A stretch of DNA of 64,000 nt from Burkholderiales bacterium. Lineage in GTDB: Bacteria > Pseudomonadota > Gammaproteobacteria > Burkholderiales > Burkholderiaceae_C. Of the stretch, positions 41,999-50,360 are shown piece by piece; position 1 is the first letter of the stretch; each line of letters opens with the position of its first letter. The position numbers were made by a program, and so were the translations under genes. Below the pieces are notes generated by a model. It had not been told where the DNA came from, made no database searches, and saw only the letters and a program-made list of their open reading frames with translations. Location: positions 1 to 64,000 of the forward strand of contig JANYEE010000115.1 of the NCBI GenBank assembly GCA_025363275.1, read 5' to 3'.

Positions 41999-43321
41999 TT
42001 ACCGCCCAATCGCCAAATACTCAAACCCCATGCCGCGCACCAGCTTGGGGTCGTACATATTGCGGCCATCAAAAATCACCGGGCTTTTGAGCGCCGCCTT
42101 GATGCCTGCAAAGTCTGGGCTTCGGAACTCTTTCCACTCGGTCACGATGAGCAGGGCGTCTGCGTTGGCCAGCGCGGCGGTTTGGCTGTCGGCATAGGTG
42201 AGGCGGGGCTCATCCGGGAAACAATGTTTGGCCTCTGGCATGGCTACGGGGTCGTAGGCGGTCAGGGTGGCACCGGCGGCCAGCAGGTCTTTGATCACCT
42301 CGCGGCTGGTAGCTTCGCGCATGTCGTCCGTGTTGGCTTTAAACGCTAAGCCCCACAGCGCAAAGTGCTTGCCTCGCAAATCCGCGCCGAATCGCGCTTT
42401 TACCTTGCTGCCCACCACGTGCTTTTGGGCGTCATTGGCGGCCTCTACCGCCGTCAGCACCTTCAACTCAATACCTGCTTCGTCCGCGGCAGTTTTGATC
42501 AGCGCCTTCACGTCTTTAGGAAAGCAAGAGCCGCCGTAGCCCGCGCCTGCGTACAAAAAGTCGTAGCCAATGCGCGGGTCAGAGCCAATGCCTTTGCGCA
42601 CGCTTTCAATATCGGCACCCAGCTTTTCAGCCAAGTTGGCCAGCTCGTTCATAAAGCTGATGCGCGTGGCCAGCATCGCGTTGGCGGCGTATTTGGTCAG
42701 CTCTGCGCTGCGTACATCCATGAGCACCAACCTGTCATGGTTGCGCTGAAACGGCGCATACAGCGCGCGCATGTTGAGCGCGGCCTGCTCATCGTTGCAG
42801 CCAATGATGATGCGGTCGGGCTTCATAAAGTCGTCGACTGCTGCGCCTTCTTTCAAAAACTCGGGGTTAGACACCACGCTGTACGGAATATCCACACCGC
42901 GCGTCTTCAACTCCTCGGCAATCGCTGCGTTTACTGCGTCTGCTGTGCCCACCGGAACCGTGCTCTTGTCCACCACCACTTTGTAATCGGTCATGTGTTT
43001 ACCGATGTTGCGCGCGGCGGCGGTCACATATTTCATGTCGGCAGAGCCATCCTCATCCGGCGGCGTGCCCACGGCAATGAACTGGATGGTGCCGAAATGT
43101 GCGGCGCGCTGTACGTCGGTAGTAAAGTGCAAGCGACCCGCGGCCACATTGCGTTTCACCATCTCTTGCAAGCCTGGCTCAAAGATCGGAATACCACCGT
43201 CTTCCAAGATCTTGATCTTGGCCGGGTCTACATCCAGACACAGCACTTCATTACCCACCTCGGCCAGGCAGGTACCTGAAACCAAGCCAACGTAGCCAGT
43301 GCCGATCACTGTTATTTTCAT
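41999..43321 (-). CDS. ugd: UDP-glucose 6-dehydrogenase
   Basis: A 440-residue dehydrogenase oxidising UDP-glucose to UDP-glucuronate. NAD site [30 protein letters not shown], central [21 protein letters not shown], and catalytic Cys in [14 protein letters not shown]. Length is typical. With the downstream epimerase it provides UDP-glucuronate and UDP-galacturonate. Confidence 0.97.
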   Translation of the reverse strand: MKITVIGTGYVGLVSGTCLAEVGNEVLCLDVDPAKIKILEDGGIPIFEPGLQEMVKRNVAAGRLHFTTDVQRAAHFGTIQFIAVGTPPDEDGSADMKYVTAAARNIGKHMTDYKVVVDKSTVPVGTADAVNAAIAEELKTRGVDIPYSVVSNPEFLKEGAAVDDFMKPDRIIIGCNDEQAALNMRALYAPFQRNHDRLVLMDVRSAELTKYAANAMLATRISFMNELANLAEKLGADIESVRKGIGSDPRIGYDFLYAGAGYGGSCFPKDVKALIKTAADEAGIELKVLTAVEAANDAQKHVVGSKVKARFGADLRGKHFALWGLAFKANTDDMREATSREVIKDLLAAGATLTAYDPVAMPEAKHCFPDEPRLTYADSQTAALANADALLIVTEWKEFRSPDFAGIKAALKSPVIFDGRNMYDPKLVRGMGFEYLAIGR

Positions 43322-43351
43322 CACTCACTTCCTTAAAAATTTAACCAAAAA

Positions 43352-43417
43352 TGGCTCTAGCCCTAGTGGAATATGCACGGGCAGCTTCTCTTTTGATAGC
43401 AAAAAAGCGTCCACTAG
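43352..43417 (+). repeat. Dispersed intergenic repeat, copy G (diverged), inside a longer hairpin
   Basis: TGGCTCTAGCCCTAGTGG aligns with the 5' half of the element, and GCAGCTTCTCTTTTGATAGC with its 3' half. In addition CTAGTGGA (43363-43370) pairs with TCCACTAG (43410-43417), giving an 8-bp outer stem around the element. Confidence 0.65.
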
Positions 43418-43465
43418 CTTTGAGAAGTCGTCACGCGGTCTAGGACCAATGTGGCCGCGAGTTTT

Positions 43466-45328
43466 CTACTTTGCATTCAGCACCACTGCCCCATTACTAC
43501 CGGTGAGCGTTAGCACGCCGTCCTTCAATTGCACCGCCTTCGTGGTAATCACTCCCGGCGTGTCCCATGCAAGCACCTTGCCATTGCGTGTAATGACCGG
43601 CAATGCCGCCCAACGTTTACCAGTTTGGGCCAGCTTAAATTCCACTGTGGTGGCCGCACCGTCAGACTCTTTGATGGACAACCGCGACGTCGCTGCATCA
43701 AAGTCTGGCGCACTCTTTTTAACTGACTCCTTGAACTGATCAAAGTTGAAATCTGGCCGAGCCGAATCCACCCTTACAAACAAGGCAGTCTTTGGCTCCC
43801 GCGCCTTGAGCACCACATACTTCTGCCCCATCTTGGCATTGCTGGTGCCATAGCTGTTGGTGCCCTTGAGGGTTCCAATGGCCGCAAAGCTACTACCCTC
43901 GCGCACGAACACCCAGTTCGGCTCCGTCAGAATGACATCCAGACCTTTTGGAATACGGCATTGCGCTACCTGAAACAAGCTGTTCTTTTGCCTGTCGCGT
44001 TTTGCAAACCAACTGTTACCTGCTTGTTGCCAAGGGTCTGCCTGGGGTATGTTGAACACCATGGTCACACTGCTTTGGTCGTAACGGTACATCTGCTGAA
44101 AAGGCGATGACCTATCGGTGCCCCAAGCATCTTCACCGTCGTTGCTGTTCCAGTAGGGGTGGCTGCATTCAATTTGATTCAGGGCCTTGGTGGTATTGAG
44201 CAACACAGAAAACAACTGAATGTGCCCGCTGTACCCAAACGGATCAAACAGCAGGTTGCCAGTGCCTACAGCAAAGTCTTCCGCTACAAAACTATCGCCA
44301 TAGATCTCGGTGCTAGTGGGTGCATCCCAAATGCCAAACTCGGGCGTTTTCACATGCAACTCATAGGGCAGATTTGCTGTGTCGTGTATCTCATTCAACA
44401 CTGTGGGTGGCCGCCAATTGGATAGCGCCAGCATGACAAAGTAATACGGCTCACTGCGCCCTTGAAAGTCATATAAACCCAAGCCACTCGGCTCCCCAAA
44501 ATAAAACCACAACACCTGCTGCGCGATAGACGGGGCGTAATCCTGTGAAGTCTCAAGGGCGTTGCGCTGATCGTAGTTTTTACGCGTCACGGGGGGCACT
44601 ATCACGCCCCGAAATGAACTCACTTGCAGGGCAGCTACTTGCAAGATAGCCTCTTTGTCTGCCAGCGCTTTTACAGCTGAGTCGTCTGCAAAATCCACCA
44701 AATTAAGCAGTGGAAACAGGTTGACCATGGCATAGGTGGGCGACAGCAACTCCAATTGCCCCGCCTTAAAGAAATGCGCTGTTCTGCCCGTCATCAGGCG
44801 CTTTAGCTCAGCCATCAGTTGTGGCGATGTGTAAACCTTGCCATCCCAATGCGTCCACTTGGCATCAGGAAAATACTGCGCCAGCAAATACCATGAGCTG
44901 GCTTTCATGATGGCGTGATTGATCGTGCCATGCCCCAGCAACCACTGCTTCTTGCTGGTCAAACTTTCTAGCAAAACATTCTTTTGCGCACTACTCATGC
45001 AGTGCCCAAACTGGTACAAATACCGCACCAGTGGTGGCACTGCAAACATTTCTACAGGGCCATCGTCAGGATGGGAAACTGGCAAGCTGGCCAACTGCGA
45101 CATGTACTCGGGCCACGCCGCTGGCCCGCACCCAAGTTGTGCAGTTTGCGCCAGTAGGTCGTAGCCTTTGAATTTAGTCGGACCATTGGAAAGCTGAACT
45201 GGCGCAGCCATGCGCTTCATCGCGCGCTTGCGGTTTTGAAACAGTGTTTCTGCATCCGTATCAGCGGCGTGTACGCACAAGGTTGCCAGTAGCAAGGTAA
45301 GAGTCGCGGCAAGGACGCGCAAAAACAT
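43466..45328 (-). CDS. Secreted protein of unknown family in the EPS cluster
   Basis: A 620-residue exported protein with a clear signal peptide (VLAATLTLLLATLCVHAAD). I do not recognise a family with confidence. The N-terminal ~330 residues are mostly helical with aromatic-rich repeats (GHGTINHAIMKASSWYLLAQ, SPTYAMVNLFPLLNLVDF), and the C-terminal ~280 are beta-rich (KNSLFQVAQCRIPKG, AKMGQKYVVLKAREPKT, DGVLTLTGSNGAVVLN). This helical-toroid plus beta-sandwich impression recalls polysaccharide lyases of the heparinase/chondroitinase type. A polysaccharide-trimming enzyme would suit the cluster; this is inference only. It sits between ugd and the wcaI-like gene. Confidence 0.8.
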   Translation of the reverse strand: MFLRVLAATLTLLLATLCVHAADTDAETLFQNRKRAMKRMAAPVQLSNGPTKFKGYDLLAQTAQLGCGPAAWPEYMSQLASLPVSHPDDGPVEMFAVPPLVRYLYQFGHCMSSAQKNVLLESLTSKKQWLLGHGTINHAIMKASSWYLLAQYFPDAKWTHWDGKVYTSPQLMAELKRLMTGRTAHFFKAGQLELLSPTYAMVNLFPLLNLVDFADDSAVKALADKEAILQVAALQVSSFRGVIVPPVTRKNYDQRNALETSQDYAPSIAQQVLWFYFGEPSGLGLYDFQGRSEPYYFVMLALSNWRPPTVLNEIHDTANLPYELHVKTPEFGIWDAPTSTEIYGDSFVAEDFAVGTGNLLFDPFGYSGHIQLFSVLLNTTKALNQIECSHPYWNSNDGEDAWGTDRSSPFQQMYRYDQSSVTMVFNIPQADPWQQAGNSWFAKRDRQKNSLFQVAQCRIPKGLDVILTEPNWVFVREGSSFAAIGTLKGTNSYGTSNAKMGQKYVVLKAREPKTALFVRVDSARPDFNFDQFKESVKKSAPDFDAATSRLSIKESDGAATTVEFKLAQTGKRWAALPVITRNGKVLAWDTPGVITTKAVQLKDGVLTLTGSNGAVVLNAK

Positions 45329-45340
45329 GGTCTGTACCTT

Positions 45341-46618
45341 TCAAAGGCTTTGCATTTGCTTGGCCAGTTGGCCTAAAACCATGTCAATGTGCAAATACTG
45401 CTCTGCATAGGCCCTGGCTGAAGCACCCATACGCTGGCGGTTGGGCGCGTTTTTGGCCAGCTCGGTTATGGCTGCCAGCATCAGTTTTGCGTTTTCTGGC
45501 GGTACCACCAGACCACACGCCGTGTCTGCGCCGCTGCCCAGCACCACCCTGGCCAGCTCAGTACCCAGGTGCGCCGTGGCTACCACGGGTCTGCCGCTTG
45601 CCAACATGCCCGTCAGCTTACTGGGCATTACCAAATCTGCCGCATCGGCTCTCTGTGGCAATAAATGAATGTCCGCCATCGCCAGCAAATCATTCAAACG
45701 GTCAAACGGCTGCAACGGCAAAAAGTAAACATACTTTAACCCTGCGCACTGGGCCTGCAAGCTAGTGCGCCCGGCCCCATCGCCACAAAATACAAATGCC
45801 AATGGCACGGCATTCTCGTTATCAGTACCCCCAGCGTAGCCCACCTTCGCCTCGTGTAACTGTGCGATGTTGGACAGAATTTCAAGCCCCTGTTTAGCGC
45901 CCATATTGCCGCTATAAAGCGCTACTACGCAGTCAGTGGGTATGCCTAATTCGTGCCGGTAGGGGCTGGGCCCAGCCGCCGGTGCGCGCGGCGATATGGC
46001 TGATATATCTACCCAATTAGGTGCCAGCAAAGCTTTGCCTGCGTCTATGCCTTTGGCCAGTAGCTTGTCTAGCATTCGGTTTGATATGGTGGACACTACA
46101 TCAAACCGCTGCATCAGCCAGCGCTCGCACCCCATCACCAGCCCCCGCAAACGCTTACCGCGCAGCATGCCTAGTTCAAACGCGGCATCGACCTCAAAAT
46201 CTTGAATATGTAGCCAAGCCTTAGCCCCGCTAAGCCGCGCTACCAGGCACGCGGCTGGGGCGCAAAACAGCGCGGGCTCTACTACCCACACCACATCGGC
46301 ACGCCAAAACACTTGGCGCAACATGACAGGCAAGCTGCTGAGAGCAAAACTGGCCAGATGAACCAGCCGCTTTACGCCCCCAGGCCTACCGGGTACCCAC
46401 AGGGGGCAACGCCACACAGCTACACCACGCCACTGCTCTTTTTGCCAGCGCGTGCTGCTGTATCCGGCACTGACTGCCCAGGCCGGGTAGTAGGGTGGGG
46501 CGGTGACAACGCGGACCTTATGCCCTTGGTTTGCAAGCCATGCCGCCATTTCCCCGGTGTATTTACCAATACCCGTGAGTTCAGGCGAGAAATTAAGGCC
46601 GTATATCAGTATTTTCAT
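45341..46618 (-). CDS. WcaI-type glycosyltransferase
   Basis: A 425-residue GT4-type transferase. The opening MKILIYGLNFSPELTGIGKY and the block VVTAPPYYPAWAVSAGYS are characteristic of the colanic-acid WcaI group. Helices near 85-105 and 115-130 suggest membrane contact. C-terminal donor-binding part: FCGDGAGRTSLQAQC, LLPQRADAADLVMPSKLTGM. ATG at 46618 is used, overlapping the GT2 gene by 26 bp. It adds one sugar to the lipid-linked repeat unit on the cytoplasmic face. Confidence 0.92.
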   Translation of the reverse strand: MKILIYGLNFSPELTGIGKYTGEMAAWLANQGHKVRVVTAPPYYPAWAVSAGYSSTRWQKEQWRGVAVWRCPLWVPGRPGGVKRLVHLASFALSSLPVMLRQVFWRADVVWVVEPALFCAPAACLVARLSGAKAWLHIQDFEVDAAFELGMLRGKRLRGLVMGCERWLMQRFDVVSTISNRMLDKLLAKGIDAGKALLAPNWVDISAISPRAPAAGPSPYRHELGIPTDCVVALYSGNMGAKQGLEILSNIAQLHEAKVGYAGGTDNENAVPLAFVFCGDGAGRTSLQAQCAGLKYVYFLPLQPFDRLNDLLAMADIHLLPQRADAADLVMPSKLTGMLASGRPVVATAHLGTELARVVLGSGADTACGLVVPPENAKLMLAAITELAKNAPNRQRMGASARAYAEQYLHIDMVLGQLAKQMQSL

Positions 46619-47465
46619 TTTTAAAAGCGACTTCAATCTCATTGACTTTTAAAACAATGAAATACTCATAAATCGATTGAAGTGCTGCGTAGGTGAAGCC
46701 AGCACGGCCGTCTAAAAAACCGCGCTTAAAAACATAAAGAATCAAGAACTTCAATAGCGGGCGAAAAGGCAATCTGTAAAATAATTCTTTTTGATTGAAT
46801 CGCCGAATATGAAAGTCTTTTTCAAAAAAAGCTTTAGTAATGCTAAAAGTACCGCCACTCGCCCTGTTCTTGATAATCTGAGTGGCTTCTGCCTTACTGT
46901 AGGCGTTGTGCCTTTCCACCCAAAAATGGATGCCTTTGCTGAAAGGATAGTGGTCTAAAAAACCACTGACAGTACCAACCGGTCCGTGCGGTACCGTGAT
47001 TGGGTTGATTAATCGTTCGTAATGTACCTTGCCGACTTGGAGCAGTCGCATATAAAAGGGAGATGTCTGTACGTGCTTGAGCCAGGTATTCATGAAGAAG
47101 TCGCGACGCTGAATACTGTAAGCAACAATGTCTCCCGAACTTTTAACGGCCTCCGCAATATGCTGCGCAAGCTCTGGCGTAACCCGCTCGTCAGCATCAA
47201 CCACCAGCACCCACTGATTTTTGTAGGCGATGTTGTCGAGCCCCCAATTGCGATGTGCTGCTTCATCCCCACCAAAAGCAAGTTTGTTGGTGCCGTAGTC
47301 GCGTTGCGTTACTTTGGCTCCGTATTGCTCTGCAATAGCTACTGTTTCGTCAGTGCTCATAGAGTCAAAAATGTGGATGTCGTCGCACCAGACAACCGAT
47401 TCCAGGCATCCTGCCAAGTCCAACTGCTCGTTTTTTGTCAATATCAAAACTGAAACGTTGCTCAT
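46593..47465 (-). CDS. Family 2 glycosyltransferase
   Basis: A 290-residue GT2 enzyme. The start at 47465 (MSNVSVLILTKNEQLDLAGC) gives the canonical N-terminus and overlaps the acetyltransferase stop by 4 bp (ATGA). Motifs: IFDSMSTDETVAIAEQYGAK and the DxD-type site VLVVDADERV. The C-terminal region (FLILYVFKRGFLDGRAGFTYA) is typical of LpsA/WaaE-like GT2 proteins. It transfers one sugar of the repeat unit; donor unknown. Confidence 0.92.
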   Translation of the reverse strand: MSNVSVLILTKNEQLDLAGCLESVVWCDDIHIFDSMSTDETVAIAEQYGAKVTQRDYGTNKLAFGGDEAAHRNWGLDNIAYKNQWVLVVDADERVTPELAQHIAEAVKSSGDIVAYSIQRRDFFMNTWLKHVQTSPFYMRLLQVGKVHYERLINPITVPHGPVGTVSGFLDHYPFSKGIHFWVERHNAYSKAEATQIIKNRASGGTFSITKAFFEKDFHIRRFNQKELFYRLPFRPLLKFLILYVFKRGFLDGRAGFTYAALQSIYEYFIVLKVNEIEVAFKNENTDIRP

Positions 47466-48022
47466 GACTTGGCGGCCTTCTCTCGACTGCGTTTCTTCAT
47501 CGCAGGATTGCCCACCCAAACGGTCCAGGGCTCACTGATAGATTTCGTCACTACGCACCTGGCCGCAACGACGCAGCCTTCAGCCACGGATACCCCTGGC
47601 CCGATAAAAGCCTCTGCACATATCCAGGCGTGCTCACCAATAGAAATAGGCTTTGCTACGAGCTGAAAATTGGCCGAATCAATGTTGTGAGTACCACCGC
47701 ATAAATGCGCTCCTTGGGAGATAACCGCGTTACTGCCAATAGTGATGGGGGCCATGTTGTAAAGGGTGACGCCGTTGGCAATGCCGACCCGGTTGCCAAT
47801 AGTGAGCTGCCAGGGCGCCCACACGCGTACACCGGGGTACACATGCACATCTGTACCCAGCTTTGCACCAAATGCTTTTAAAAGCCAGTTTCTCCAAACG
47901 TGCAGTGGCCGTGGGCTCGGACGAAACAGCAGCAGCCACACGACACCCCACGCTGCCCGCGCAATACGATTGGCGAGCGAGAATGAAGGCTGTGTATAGG
48001 GGTCGTTACTGTCTATGATCAT
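47462..48022 (-). CDS. WcaF-type putative acetyltransferase
   Basis: A 186-residue left-handed beta-helix acyltransferase. The N-terminus (SFSLANRIARAAWGVVWLLLF) and the hexapeptide repeats (LGTDVHVYPGVRVWAPW, IGSNAVISQGAHLCGGTH, IGEHAWICAEAFIGPG) match colanic-acid acetyltransferase WcaF. It probably O-acetylates the exopolysaccharide repeat unit. Coupled by 4-bp overlaps on both sides. Confidence 0.92.
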   Translation of the reverse strand: MIIDSNDPYTQPSFSLANRIARAAWGVVWLLLFRPSPRPLHVWRNWLLKAFGAKLGTDVHVYPGVRVWAPWQLTIGNRVGIANGVTLYNMAPITIGSNAVISQGAHLCGGTHNIDSANFQLVAKPISIGEHAWICAEAFIGPGVSVAEGCVVAARCVVTKSISEPWTVWVGNPAMKKRSREKAAKS

Positions 48023-49173
48023 CTCAAAAATCGTTGGATAGTTGATGAGATGCTGTCTGTCATTGCCTCAATGGTGTAGCGGGCTTTGAAGGTAGCGCTG
48101 GCCTGTTCCGCCATGGCTTCGCGTTCTTGCGCGCACTTGCTAATCCAAGCATTGAGAGTCGCTTCAGTGCCTTCCTGAGTGTCCGGATTGGCTATTCCGG
48201 CACCATCTTCAACAATCTCGCGCCAAATATTGACCTTGTCGGAAATCAGCACTGGCAGACCACACCCTAAGGCTTCTGCCACAGCAATGCCAAAATTCTC
48301 TTGGTGCGAGGACAGTACAAAGGCCTCTGCCGAATAAAAAGCGCCCCACTTCATGTCGCCACTCAGCATGCCAGGCCAACTGATACGGTCTGCTACGCCC
48401 AGTGCAGCAGCTTGCACCTGTAGTGCGGCTACCCAGCCAGACTCATCCGGGCCCGCCATCATCAAATGCAAGTGGGGGTCTTGAGCAGCTACCTTGGCAA
48501 AGGCAGCAATCGTTAAGTCGCAGCCCTTCTTCTCTTGAATACGGCTTAAGAAAAGCAGGATGCGTTTGCCCTGCAGATTTGGAAATTTGGCTGCGAAAAC
48601 AGCCCGCAGTTCGATTGCATTGCTTGGGGGCGTCTTTGTGCCGTAGTTAATTACGGCTTCATTTACTTTGTAAAGCCAAAAAGACTTGCGTGCCTGGATG
48701 CGCTCTTCCTCACAGGTGAACAGTACAGCCCTTGCGTCCCTTAGAAGGCGGTATTCTGCCCAGGGCCAATACAACCATTTCTTGAGATGCTTGAGCGGGT
48801 AGGTATGCTTAAACCAGGGGTCTAACATGCCGTGAGTAAATACAAAGTACGGAACTGAGGCATCACTGAGCGCCCGCCAAGTCGCAAAGCCGTGGTATTG
48901 CCAAAGGCCATTCACTATGACAGCGTCGTATTTGCCAGCGTGTTCTTGGAGCCAAGGTTTTAGCTTTGTGTTGTATTTGTAATGTCCCGTGGAGGGGCCA
49001 AGCGCATGCACCGTTAGCGGAAAATCTTTTAAGAAAGGCGCATCAGGAGTGTCCAAACTGACAACCTCTAATATATGCCCCATTTTTTTCAGTTGTAGAC
49101 CAAATTGCCTTACGCCTTCCATTGGCCCGCCGCCCTTGGGGTCCACTGACGATATTACGTGTAATGTTTTCAT
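48019..49173 (-). CDS. Family 4 glycosyltransferase
   Basis: A 384-residue GT4 enzyme of GT-B fold. N-terminal LHVISSVDPKGGGPMEGVRQ is the acceptor-side signature; the donor site shows ILLFLSRIQEKKGCDLTIAAF and the conserved Glu region VLSSHQENFGIAVAEALGCG. Its stop overlaps the WcaF-type start by 4 bp. Donor and linkage unknown. Confidence 0.93.
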   Translation of the reverse strand: MKTLHVISSVDPKGGGPMEGVRQFGLQLKKMGHILEVVSLDTPDAPFLKDFPLTVHALGPSTGHYKYNTKLKPWLQEHAGKYDAVIVNGLWQYHGFATWRALSDASVPYFVFTHGMLDPWFKHTYPLKHLKKWLYWPWAEYRLLRDARAVLFTCEEERIQARKSFWLYKVNEAVINYGTKTPPSNAIELRAVFAAKFPNLQGKRILLFLSRIQEKKGCDLTIAAFAKVAAQDPHLHLMMAGPDESGWVAALQVQAAALGVADRISWPGMLSGDMKWGAFYSAEAFVLSSHQENFGIAVAEALGCGLPVLISDKVNIWREIVEDGAGIANPDTQEGTEATLNAWISKCAQEREAMAEQASATFKARYTIEAMTDSISSTIQRFLR

Positions 49174-49190
49174 ATCAATTTAGATTTTTA

Positions 49191-50360
49191 TTAACACGCG
49201 TGGTTGTGCAGTACGCGCTTATATATTTCGATATAGCTCGCTATGGCAGCATCTGCGTTGAATTTTGATGCCCATTCCTGCCGGGCTAACTTACATGCAG
49301 CTTCCAGCTCTGGGTTCATTTTGAGTAACTGGGTAATTTGGGTTGCACCTTGTACGCTCCACTCCGCTATGTCAGTCGTCGCAGTAAGCCTTGGCAAATA
49401 CAAAGCTTCAGGCCCACCGATTTCATTCATCGGTGCTTCGTCGGTAGTAATAACAGCGCAACCGCAAGCCTGCGCTTCCACAATAGGCCAACCGAAGCCT
49501 TCAGCATGGCTCGGAAAGATAAATGCACGCGCAACTGAATACGATGCCTCGATCTGTTCACCGCTCAGCTTATAAAAGAAATTAACTTTTCCTGACGGGG
49601 GTAGTAGGGCTACCGCCGCTTGTATTGCTTCTGTCTTACCCACGCCAATAAGCCAAAGTGGCAAGGGATTTTCCTGTGTTTTTGCGTATTCGGCATAAAT
49701 ACGAATCACGCCAATCACATTTTTGTACCATTGATTGCCACTAATGTGCAGAAGTACGCCGGTGTTAGGTACATAGAAACCAGCTTCTGCGAGCAGCTGC
49801 TGTGCCTCATTAAAAGGAACCGGTTTGAACGGATAGTTGAGCCCGTTGTAAACCACCTCAGAGGTGACGGGATGCACTCCTCCATATTCCGCAAGATCAA
49901 GTTTGGTCTTATTTGATACCGAAATGAAATGCCTTGCTTTTCGAAAACCCGATCGAATATACCGCTGGTATAACTGGCCTGACAGAGACGTAGGATTTTC
50001 GGGGATAAGGCCCATAGCAGAACGCAGCGCCAGTAAGTCGTGCGCATGAACTAGGTGGGGCCGCCTGTGCACCATCGGTACCCAAGGGCCTAAAGCTTGG
50101 TCACTAAAAACAAAAAGTGTGTCGGCAGGAACAGAGCGTAAAGATACACGAATCCAAATAGGGAAAAGCACATACTGGTCAACATACCCCGCCCATTTGG
50201 CTAACTTGGTTTTTGAAAATAGTTTGAAAACAATAGGTTGGGGCTTCCACACTTGTACCGTGTGCCCAAGTTTCTTATAAGAATCCTGGAGCATGCCTGC
50301 AAACCTCGGCATACTTTGTGAATTCATAAATGAGGGATGGGAAAATAGGACTATATTCAT
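49191..50360 (-). CDS. Family 4 glycosyltransferase
   Basis: A 389-residue GT4-type transferase. Donor-site blocks: VLLHISGNQWYKNVIGVIRI, and IFPSHAEGFGWPIVEAQACG followed by AVITTDEAPMNEIGGPEALY, typical of GT1/GT4 family members such as mannosyl- or rhamnosyl-transferases. GC is lower than in the window's housekeeping genes, like the adjacent polymerase candidate, and the gene overlaps that polymerase's end by 4 bp. Confidence 0.92.
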   Translation of the reverse strand: MNIVLFSHPSFMNSQSMPRFAGMLQDSYKKLGHTVQVWKPQPIVFKLFSKTKLAKWAGYVDQYVLFPIWIRVSLRSVPADTLFVFSDQALGPWVPMVHRRPHLVHAHDLLALRSAMGLIPENPTSLSGQLYQRYIRSGFRKARHFISVSNKTKLDLAEYGGVHPVTSEVVYNGLNYPFKPVPFNEAQQLLAEAGFYVPNTGVLLHISGNQWYKNVIGVIRIYAEYAKTQENPLPLWLIGVGKTEAIQAAVALLPPSGKVNFFYKLSGEQIEASYSVARAFIFPSHAEGFGWPIVEAQACGCAVITTDEAPMNEIGGPEALYLPRLTATTDIAEWSVQGATQITQLLKMNPELEAACKLARQEWASKFNADAAIASYIEIYKRVLHNHAC

